Assembly: GCA_030594505.1 (NCBI GenBank)
Contig: JAUVFC010000028.1
Location: forward strand, 1-11,986
From: Desulfobacterales bacterium
GTDB lineage: Bacteria > Desulfobacterota > Desulfobacteria > Desulfobacterales > C00003106
Reading direction: 5' to 3'
DNA: 11,986 nucleotides
Each line of letters opens with the position of its first letter. Within the stretch, counting starts at the first letter, position 1. This document shows positions 5,887 to 11,986 of the stretch, piece by piece. The notes under the pieces are model-generated. The model was not told where the DNA came from. It did not search any database and worked only from the letters and a program-made list of their open reading frames with translations. The translations under genes and the position numbers were made by a program.

Positions 5887-6729
5887 CTATTTTTTTATGT
5901 AAATCGTGGGCATAATATATTCGAATGGCTGTTTGAGGCAGGTGAGGCTTTCCGAATGTCCGATCATAAACAAACCTCCCGGCTTCAGGCAGTTATAAAA
6001 CTTTTTGACTAAGACTTCCTGGTTTGGACGATCAAAGTAGATCATTACATTGCGGCAGAAGATCACATCAAAGATTTCTTTGAACGGGAAAGATTCCATT
6101 AGATTCAGACGTCGAAACGTTATCAGATTTTTTACCGAATCTTTAACCTGGTAATAATAATCGTTCCCCTGTTTGAATTTGTGGAAAAACTTCTTTCGGT
6201 CCGATTCCGAGATGTTTATTATTGTATCCTGAGAATAAATACCGCTTACTGCCTTTTGTAAAACGCTGGTGGATATATCGGTCCCCAAAATTTTTATATC
6301 CATATCTGCCGGATTGCGTAAGAATAAATAGTTTAACAGAGTAATAGCCAGAGAGTATGCCTCTTCGCCGGTTGAACAGCCCGCACTCCAGAAACGCAGC
6401 CTCAAAGAAGATCCCGGGCCGGCAAACATATTGGGAAAGCCCTTTTTGGTAAGATACTCAAAGTGTCTGGATTCTCTGAAAAAACTGGTCAGATTCGTGG
6501 AGATGGCATCGGTGAGATGGACCAGTTCCGCACTGGAATCTCCTTTTATGAGAAATTGATAATACTCCTTGAAACTTTCAAATCCTCCTGCGCGCAAACG
6601 CTTGGACAAACGGGCGTGCATCAATTCCTTTTTTGCTTTAGTCAGATGAATGCCGCATGTTTTGTAGATGAGATCTCTTAAGTTTTCAAATTCTTCATCC
6701 GTTAGCACATATGTTTTAAATTCAATCAC
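5887..6729 (-). CDS. cheR: CheR-type chemoreceptor glutamate methyltransferase
   Basis: CheR methylates glutamates on chemoreceptors with S-adenosylmethionine, setting adaptation in chemotaxis, and acts in the cytoplasm at receptor arrays. The 280 residues are the normal length for a stand-alone CheR. The N-terminal helical domain is at about 8-80. The substrate motif STNLTSFFRE is at 77-86. The SAM-binding Rossmann domain has WSAGCSTGEEAYSLA (114-128) and GTDIST (149-154), followed by DVIFCRNVMIYFD (221-233) and GGLFMIGHSESL (251-262). There is no C-terminal TPR extension. The start is GTG at 6729 with AGGAAA five bases upstream. The last four bases of the frame-corrected der gene (GTGA) overlap this start, so translation is probably coupled to der. 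No other chemotaxis gene is nearby, so it may serve receptors encoded elsewhere or a chemosensory-like pathway. Confidence 0.95.
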   Translation of the reverse strand: MIEFKTYVLTDEEFENLRDLIYKTCGIHLTKAKKELMHARLSKRLRAGGFESFKEYYQFLIKGDSSAELVHLTDAISTNLTSFFRESRHFEYLTKKGFPNMFAGPGSSLRLRFWSAGCSTGEEAYSLAITLLNYLFLRNPADMDIKILGTDISTSVLQKAVSGIYSQDTIINISESDRKKFFHKFKQGNDYYYQVKDSVKNLITFRRLNLMESFPFKEIFDVIFCRNVMIYFDRPNQEVLVKKFYNCLKPGGLFMIGHSESLTCLKQPFEYIMPTIYIKK

Positions 6730-8044
6730 TTTTTCCTTTCCCTTTTTCGGAATATGACACGAATCGGGGTTTTGCCAAGACCTGATTTCGCCCTGATCCG
6801 GTTTATAATATATCTCTTATAAGAAACGGGAATTCCTTCCGGTATATTAACAAAACAGATAAATGTCGGCGGTCTGACCCTGATCTGTGTTGCATAATAG
6901 CACTTAACAAGGCGACCTTTGTGACGCGGGGGGGGTGAGAAGCAAAAATCTCTCGAAACATCCTGTTCAGAGGAGAGGTTTCTATTCGTATATTATATTG
7001 TTCATATACTTCATTTGCAAGATCAAATATCTTAACTACCCGTTTTCCCGTAAGGGCGGAAGTGGTCAACACCGGCGCAAAGGCTAAAAAATTAAACCGT
7101 TCCCTGACCAGATTCACATAACTTGAAACGGCATCAGATATATTGGGTATAAGATCCCACTTGTTCAGGACAATTATACAACTCCTGCCACGTTCCGCGA
7201 TATAGCTGGCAATAGCGATATCCTGGTCCACAATACCTTGTGAAGCATCGATCACAAGGAGTGCAATATGACATCGTTCAATGGCTTTCAGCGCCTTGAT
7301 AATCGAAATTTTTTCCAACTTCCGACTAGTCGCTTTTTTCCTGCGTATACCCGCTGTATCTATTAATTGATAGCACTTGTCATCTATATTAAAGACAGTG
7401 TCCACGGCGTCCCTTGTGGTACCGGGAATCTCACTGACTAAAAGACGGTCGTAGTTAAGTATGCGGTTGATCAGCGAGGACTTCCCCGCGTTGGGACGAC
7501 CTACTACGGCCAGGCGGATCATTCCTTCCGGTTCTTTGAGTTCTTCTTCCCGGGGTAGAATCTTTGCCAGCGCGTCCATCACGTAGTCTACACCGGCGCC
7601 ATGAGTGGCTGAAATCGGATACAGCTTATCCACTCCCAGTTTATAGAAATCAGAGAGCATTGTCTTATGTTTGGGGTCGTCGATCTTATTGACTACGTAG
7701 AGGATAGGTTTGGACACCTGGCGTAGACGTTCGGCAATGGTTATATCTGTCGGCGTAAGCCCCTCTTTACCGTTAAACATAAAGAGCACAGCATTGGCTT
7801 CTTGAATTGCCGAAAGTATCTGGTCACGAATTATGCCCACGAACGGGTCTTCGTCAAACACGGAAAAACCGCCGGTATCAATGAGTGTGAAATACTTTCC
7901 ATCCCACTCGGCTTCCGCGTAAATTCTGTCACGGGTTACTCCCGCGAAATTGTCCACAAGAGCCTTTCGGGAACGGACGATACGATTGAAAAGGGTTGAT
8001 TTCCCTACATTGGGCCGGCCTATGATGACAACATACGACTTCAT
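6726..8044 (-). CDS. der: Der (EngA) double-GTPase ribosome assembly factor, frameshifted near the 3' end
   Basis: Der is a cytoplasmic GTPase needed for 50S subunit maturation. It has two tandem G domains: G1 motifs GRPNVGKS (9-16) and GRPNAGKS (182-189), G3 DTGG (56-59) and DTAG (229-232), G4 NKID (119-122) and NKWD (294-297). A KH-like domain follows. As written, the frame runs to a stop at 6803 with a 40-residue tail unlike Der after HPPR. Shifting frame in the run of eight G at 6928-6935 (C on the coding strand) restores 66 family-typical residues, including YYATQIRVRPPTF, VNIPEG and SYKRY. One extra base gives HPPPRHKGR, the usual form, and about 439 residues in all, ending at a TGA (6726-6728) that overlaps the cheR start. 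Start chosen at ATG 8044 (MKSYVVIIGRPN). An in-frame ATG at 8116 adds 24 residues that homologues lack. No strong ribosome site precedes 8044. Confidence 0.92.
6928..6935. other. Homopolymer of eight G, site of the der reading-frame break
   Basis: The eight-base run (C on the der strand) is the point where the Der frame has to change. One additional base, or two fewer, restores the family sequence through to the gene end. A single-base length error or a slippage mutation are the simplest explanations. Confidence 0.85.
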
Positions 8045-8107
8045 AATTAAAGTTCTATAACATAATAGAGGGGTTGTTTCATGGAAAATTTTTGAACCCC
8101 TTTCCCC

Positions 8108-8136
8108 TTGACCCATTTTCGTGGATTGGCTATTAT
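8108..8136 (+). promoter_or_regulatory. Sigma-70-type promoter for the PPi-phosphofructokinase gene
   Basis: TTGACC (8108-8113), a 17-base spacer and TATTAT (8131-8136) each match the consensus at 5 of 6 positions with ideal spacing. The start point would be near 8143, a leader of about 34 nt. The site lies in the der/pfp divergent region of about 130 bases. On the opposite strand a TATTAT (8062-8067) could be the -10 of der, but I see no good -35 for it. Confidence 0.65.
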
Positions 8137-8163
8137 GTGACCTGAACCCTAATTTTTAATGTT

Positions 8164-8170
8164 CAAGGAG
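8164..8170 (+). promoter_or_regulatory. Ribosome binding site that fixes the start at 8177
   Basis: CAAGGAG ends six bases before the ATG at 8177. An earlier in-frame ATG at 8159 has no such site upstream, and its own first codons overlap this sequence, so 8177 is the likely start. Confidence 0.8.
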
Positions 8171-8176
8171 ACGTAT

Positions 8177-9937
8177 ATGAAAGAAACCAGTATCGACACC
8201 TTTTTAGAAGATGTTAATGTTAAAAGACTTCTTGACAATACCGGAGTCCTTACCGATGCAAGACGCTCTTATAAAGCTCCTCTGTGCCCGGCGTTGCAGA
8301 ATATTCCTGTCGTAGCCGAACCCCTGGAAGGCGCCGCTGTGCATGTTCACAGGGAGACCTTGAAACAATTGCCGACTATTAGTAAGGCCCCGATCCTGAG
8401 CTTAAAGGGGGGCGTGGACAATAAGGAGGCATTGGATCGTTTTAAAAAAGAACGGAAGATAGGGATCGTTCTTTCAGGCGGGCCCGCCCCCGGCGGCCAC
8501 AATGTTATAGCCGGCCTTTATGATGAAGCCAAAAAGGCGAATCCGAACAATAAGGTCATAGGCTTTTTAGTGGGCCCTGCCGGTGTTATGAAAGGAAATT
8601 ATATTGAGCTGACTGATGACGTGGTGAACAGGTATCGAAACAGCGGTGGTTTTACGATGATTAAAACCGGAAGAGATAAGATCGATACCGCTGATAAAAT
8701 GGAGCAATGTAAAAAGACATGCAGAGACCTGGGATTAGATGCCCTGGTGGTCGTAGGGGGCGATGATTCAAATACAAATGCCGCTTTTATAGCAGAAGCC
8801 ACCAAAGACCTCGGCACGCAGGTGATCAGTATCCCAAAGACCATAGATGGCGATATGCAGGTGCCTGAATATTGCCAGATATCTTTTGGCTTTCATTCAG
8901 CGTCCAGGGCTTATGCAAATGTTATCGGAAACTTATGTGTCGATTCTTCTTCTGATGTGAAATATTGGCATTTTATCAAAATAATGGGGAGAAGCGCGAG
9001 CCACCTTGCCATGGAAGCCTCCCTGTTGTCTCATCCGAACGTTGTTCTGATCGGTGAAGAAGTGGCTAGTAAAGGGCTGAATATACATGATGTTGTAAAA
9101 TATATCTGCAATGCGATCGTCAAAAGGGCTGAGCAGGGCAAAAATTATGGCGTGGTGGTGATGCCCGAAGGACTTTTGGAGTGCATAGATGATATTAATG
9201 TTATCATCCTGAAGCTCAATACGATTATTGCGGACTACAACAAAAATGTGGCTGACGAGGGAGGAGATTTTTACAAAGACCTTCTCTCCATGTCCGATAA
9301 GATGCGATACGTCAACTCCCATCCTATTTGGAGAGATCGTGACAGCCGTGTTTTAGCTGATTTGCCGGATGAGCTACAGGAAGGTTTGTTCAAGCCCAGG
9401 GACGCACACGGGAACTTTCAGTTTTCCCAGGTGCCGACTGATGAAATTGTCCTCCATATGGTCAAGACTTACCTGATCAGGTTAAGGCATGAAGGAAAAT
9501 TTAAGGGGAAATTTAAAGCACAGCCCCTTTTTGCCGGGTATTTTGGACGCGGGACCTTGCCTACAAAATTTGATTGTGATTACGCTTACAATTTAGGGTG
9601 TACTGCTTTTAGTCTAATCGCCAATGGCGTTACCGGATACATGGCAGCGATACAGGACCTTCACAAGCCGGTTTCGGAGTGGAAGCCGGTTGGCGTGCCG
9701 ATAGCTTCATTGCTGCACCTCGAAGAAAGAAAAGGAAAGCTGCAACTTGTAATTGAAAAATCCCTGGTCGATCTTGAAAGTCCGGCCTTCAAGGCTTTGC
9801 AAACCGAAAGAGAAAAATGGATACTTGAGGATAACTACAGAATCCCCGGACCCATACAGTTTTACGGAGAAAATGCGGATTCAAGACCTGTGATCATGCG
9901 GTTGAACGAGTTGGGTAAAGGATTCCGCAGCACATAA
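8177..9937 (+). CDS. pfp: Pyrophosphate-dependent 6-phosphofructokinase, long form
   Basis: It catalyses the reversible transfer of phosphate from PPi to fructose 6-phosphate, giving fructose 1,6-bisphosphate, in glycolysis and gluconeogenesis. The 586 residues match the long PFP clade (plant beta-subunit-like, about 550-600) rather than the short ATP enzymes (about 320). Signature motifs are GGPAPGG (101-107), GGDDS (194-198), where the second Asp replaces the Gly of ATP-dependent enzymes and is a recognised PPi-type marker, PKTIDGD (220-226) with the Lys typical of PPi use, and MGRSASH (270-276), a fructose-6-phosphate binding motif. The C-terminal half keeps family features such as GYFGRGTLPTKFD. 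There is no signal peptide, so it is cytoplasmic. The gene has its own promoter and is not clustered with other glycolytic genes. Its last 44 bases overlap the end of the convergent lnt. The usual reading is that PPi use saves ATP in anaerobes. Confidence 0.95.
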   Translation: MKETSIDTFLEDVNVKRLLDNTGVLTDARRSYKAPLCPALQNIPVVAEPLEGAAVHVHRETLKQLPTISKAPILSLKGGVDNKEALDRFKKERKIGIVLSGGPAPGGHNVIAGLYDEAKKANPNNKVIGFLVGPAGVMKGNYIELTDDVVNRYRNSGGFTMIKTGRDKIDTADKMEQCKKTCRDLGLDALVVVGGDDSNTNAAFIAEATKDLGTQVISIPKTIDGDMQVPEYCQISFGFHSASRAYANVIGNLCVDSSSDVKYWHFIKIMGRSASHLAMEASLLSHPNVVLIGEEVASKGLNIHDVVKYICNAIVKRAEQGKNYGVVVMPEGLLECIDDINVIILKLNTIIADYNKNVADEGGDFYKDLLSMSDKMRYVNSHPIWRDRDSRVLADLPDELQEGLFKPRDAHGNFQFSQVPTDEIVLHMVKTYLIRLRHEGKFKGKFKAQPLFAGYFGRGTLPTKFDCDYAYNLGCTAFSLIANGVTGYMAAIQDLHKPVSEWKPVGVPIASLLHLEERKGKLQLVIEKSLVDLESPAFKALQTEREKWILEDNYRIPGPIQFYGENADSRPVIMRLNELGKGFRST

Positions 9938-11426
9938 TCAACAAGCACATCATCGGGAAGATATCACCGAACTTTGTATAGAATGTCTTTGATTGTATCA
10001 GCGGTATGGATGCGGAAAGGGTGGTTGCTTGAAATAAGGGTGTCCGGTGAGTGATCCTTCCCGCAGGATCAATAAAGGCGCTTATCCCTGTATTGGCGGC
10101 GCGTGCTATGGCCACACGGTTTTCCACGGCACGGAAAGCCGCCATTGATAAGTGCTGGTAAGGGGCGCTTGATCTGCCGAACCAGGCATCATTGGTAATT
10201 GTAATAAGCAGACCGGCGCCGTTTTTTGTCAGCTCCCTGGCAAGATCAGGGAAGATAATCTCAAAGCAGATAAGTACCCCTACGGGATTGTCATCCCATG
10301 TGAGTAGTTGTCCCTTTTCTCCTGAAGTAAAATCTCCCACTGCTTCAATTAGCTTTCCTGAAAACGGGAACCACTTCCGGAGCGGTACATACTCTCCGAA
10401 GGGCACTAAATGGACCTTGTCGTACCTTCCCACTACTTCCCCACCAGGCGCTATAAGATAGGCGCTATTCAGATAGGAGAGCTTACCGTTTTTCCAGATG
10501 TATGAGGGGCTCCCGGTAAGGAGATAACCCTTTATATCCTTGATACCTTGTAATACCATTGTTGTCAGTGGTTCATCTCGGAAAAAATAAAAAGGGAGAG
10601 CTGTTTCCGGCCAAATAGTTAAATCGGTGTCGGGAGTCTGTGCTGAACGTGTAAGTTCAACATACCGGTCGATGGTTTTTTTCTGGTATGCAGGATTCCA
10701 TTTTAGCGACTGATCTATATTGCCCTGTACCAATGTGACTCTCTTGTGTATGCTTCTTTCCGAGATTTTGTCGATACATTTGATGCGCCAGACACCATAC
10801 CCCCAGAAGGCTCCGATTAAGACAAGGACGATAGCAGTCGGCTGCCACCTTATGATTTTTGTCGCTTTATATCGTTCTAAAACCAGAAATATCGCGGCAT
10901 TGGCGGCCATGATGAGCGCAGAAAGGCCGTATGCGCCGAACAGATCAGCGCTCTGCAGCAGAGAGATTTGTTCAAACTGGGAGTGTCCGAGATTTCCCCA
11001 TGGGAAGCCGGTAAAAAGAAATGACCTTATGAATTCGAGGCATGGGAGCAGTATCGGTGCGCTGATAGTATAGTTGATGGATTTTTCCCTGAATTTGTTA
11101 AGCAGGAAGGCAAAAAGGGCGGTATACAGGCTGAGATAACCCGCAAGCAGCAGCATGATTGCTATTGCCACAACGACAGGAAGACGGCCATACGTGTGGC
11201 AAACACCGACGATCCAATATAAGAGTGTGGCATGATGGCACACCCCCATAACAAACCCTATCCGTAGGCTATTGCGAGGTGTTTCTCCGGAAATCGCTGC
11301 GAAAAAGGGGATAAACGCGACCCACGCAAGACATGACCATCCTGTTTTCGGGAAGGCCGCGGTAAGGAGAAGGCCTGAAATCGCTGCAAGAATATACTTA
11401 TAGTATTTTGAATTGAAGTTGAACAT
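9894..11426 (-). CDS. lnt: Apolipoprotein N-acyltransferase
   Basis: Lnt is an inner-membrane enzyme that adds the third acyl chain to the N-terminal cysteine of lipoproteins, from phospholipid, in the periplasm. It is the last step before Lol sorting to the outer membrane. The 510 residues match the family. The N-terminal half (about 10-210) holds six or more hydrophobic segments, with conserved FTGFPWGNLGHSQ at about 138-150. The nitrilase-like domain (about 228-470) carries the catalytic triad Glu274 (IWPETALPF), Lys337 (YDKVHLVPFGEYVP) and Cys387 (VLICFEIIFPD), the last at the same position as in E. coli. A final hydrophobic stretch (about 488-503) is the C-terminal anchor. Start ATG 11426 has no clear ribosome site. 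The stop codon lies inside the convergent pfp coding region. The gene implies a diderm cell. Confidence 0.96.
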   Translation of the reverse strand: MFNFNSKYYKYILAAISGLLLTAAFPKTGWSCLAWVAFIPFFAAISGETPRNSLRIGFVMGVCHHATLLYWIVGVCHTYGRLPVVVAIAIMLLLAGYLSLYTALFAFLLNKFREKSINYTISAPILLPCLEFIRSFLFTGFPWGNLGHSQFEQISLLQSADLFGAYGLSALIMAANAAIFLVLERYKATKIIRWQPTAIVLVLIGAFWGYGVWRIKCIDKISERSIHKRVTLVQGNIDQSLKWNPAYQKKTIDRYVELTRSAQTPDTDLTIWPETALPFYFFRDEPLTTMVLQGIKDIKGYLLTGSPSYIWKNGKLSYLNSAYLIAPGGEVVGRYDKVHLVPFGEYVPLRKWFPFSGKLIEAVGDFTSGEKGQLLTWDDNPVGVLICFEIIFPDLARELTKNGAGLLITITNDAWFGRSSAPYQHLSMAAFRAVENRVAIARAANTGISAFIDPAGRITHRTPLFQATTLSASIPLIQSKTFYTKFGDIFPMMCLLIMCCGILYPTRSTA

Positions 11427-11458
11427 TATTTTTTGTTGCCAGCATCTTTATCCCAGGA

Positions 11459-11487
11459 TTGCCAATTACAAACTTTTATACTATTAG
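11459..11487 (+). promoter_or_regulatory. Possible promoter for the phosphatase gene
   Basis: TTGCCA (11459-11464), 17 bases, TATTAG (11482-11487) matches the sigma-70 consensus at 5 and 4 of 6 positions, about 40 bases before ATG 11525. The short divergent gap between lnt and the phosphatase must hold promoters for both, but this one is only a candidate. Confidence 0.35.
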
Positions 11488-11524
11488 CACAATATTAGTC
11501 AATGAGTAATATGGCATCTATGTT

Positions 11525-11986
11525 ATGAAGAACGTATCAAAAACATCTATGAACATCTTATTTGTCTGCACAGGGAATATTTGCCGGAGTCCCACGGCAG
11601 AGGGAATATTAAGGAAACTCGTTGAAGAGAGACAACCGGATCAAATCGAGGCGGCATCTGCGGGACTGTATGCTCTCCCCGGAAATAGTGTTTCCAGGCT
11701 CGCCCGCCAGGTGGCTCAAGAACATGGCGTAGACCTTTCACAGCATCGTGCCCAGCTCGTTTCTTCAAAACTTGTAAATTGGGCGGAGCTTGTGTTGGCA
11801 ATGGAGCCTGCACACAAAGAAAGCTTGATTGCGTCTTATCCTGAAGCAAAGAACAAGATGTTTCTGATTCGGCATTTTGCGGATTCCGGTTCCAGTCCTC
11901 GATCGATTGCTGATCCTTACGGTCTTCAGTACGAATCGTACCGGTTCTGTTACCTTGATCTTGAAGACGCAGTCAAAGGGTTGTTA
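11525..11986 (+). CDS. Low-molecular-weight protein tyrosine phosphatase family, 3' end cut by window
   Basis: The frame stays open to the last base, giving 154 codons of a family of about 150-165, so only a few residues are missing. The active-site P-loop is CTGNICRS, with nucleophile Cys15 and Arg21 (C-X5-R). The general acid Asp130 in DPYG is near the C-terminus. All catalytic residues are present. Members dephosphorylate protein tyrosines, often on kinases for exopolysaccharide export, and some relatives are arsenate reductases. CTGNICRSP and DPYG favour the phosphatase branch, but the substrate cannot be read from this window. ATG 11525 gives eight extra residues before a second in-frame ATG at 11549 (MNILFVCTGN), which is equally usual for the family. 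Neither has a good ribosome site. It is divergent from lnt and seems unrelated to it in function. Confidence 0.92.
   Translation, partial: MKNVSKTSMNILFVCTGNICRSPTAEGILRKLVEERQPDQIEAASAGLYALPGNSVSRLARQVAQEHGVDLSQHRAQLVSSKLVNWAELVLAMEPAHKESLIASYPEAKNKMFLIRHFADSGSSPRSIADPYGLQYESYRFCYLDLEDAVKGLL

Noticed and set aside
8045..8116. Longer Der start at ATG 8116
   Set aside because: The 24 added residues are unlike Der homologues, which begin right before the first G1 motif, and the stretch overlaps the start of the divergent pfp promoter region.
8159..8176. Earlier start for the PPi-phosphofructokinase at ATG 8159
   Set aside because: No ribosome site lies before it, while CAAGGAG is ideally placed for ATG 8177.
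10192..11073. Plus-strand open frames (89 and 117 codons) across lnt
   Set aside because: They are shadows of the clearly coding minus-strand lnt, with no recognisable domains.
11547..11849. Minus-strand frame of 100 codons at the window end
   Set aside because: It is antisense to the phosphatase gene, whose catalytic motifs are intact.

Overview
The window reads as chromosomal DNA of a Gram-negative, probably anaerobic bacterium. A Desulfobacterota (former Deltaproteobacteria) lineage is my best inference. The evidence is a secreted multiheme c-type cytochrome, Lnt (which implies an outer-membrane lipoprotein pathway), a canonical sigma-54 promoter, a long-form pyrophosphate-dependent phosphofructokinase, an archaeal-type phosphoglycerate mutase, and intergenic spaces filled with palindromic repeats rich in the heptad AACCCTG. 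No rRNA, tRNA, CRISPR array or transposase gene was found.

Layout. 1-829 (+) is the 3' part of an ApgM-type phosphoglycerate mutase. 876-1967 (-) is a soluble PAS-containing histidine kinase pointing towards it. 1968-2571 is a gene-free stretch of about 600 bases between the kinase and the cytochrome. It holds a 169-bp near-palindromic element, an A/T-rich 16-bp palindrome, a textbook sigma-54 promoter and a weaker sigma-70-like candidate. 2572-3579 (+) is the exported multiheme cytochrome, followed by a strong, probably bidirectional terminator. 3889-5718 (+) is uvrC, bracketed by two inverted copies of a composite intergenic repeat. 6726-8044 (-) is der, whose 3' end is thrown out of frame at a run of eight G. 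It overlaps cheR (5887-6729, -) by four bases. 8177-9937 (+) is the PPi-phosphofructokinase with a clear sigma-70 promoter. It runs tail-to-tail with, and overlaps by 44 bp, lnt (9894-11426, -). 11525 to the window end (+) is a low-molecular-weight protein tyrosine phosphatase, cut off at the edge.

How they fit. Most genes are single housekeeping units with alternating orientation: glycolysis, DNA repair, ribosome assembly, lipoprotein maturation. The only clear operon is der-cheR. The most suggestive regulatory arrangement is the NtrB/AtoS-like sensor kinase divergent from a cytochrome gene preceded by a sigma-54 promoter, but the response regulator that would link them is not in the window.

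I found no convincing new multi-gene system. The observations most worth checking are the der frameshift, the sigma-54 control of the cytochrome, the 169-bp hairpin, the repeat pair around uvrC, and a non-canonical haem site in the cytochrome.
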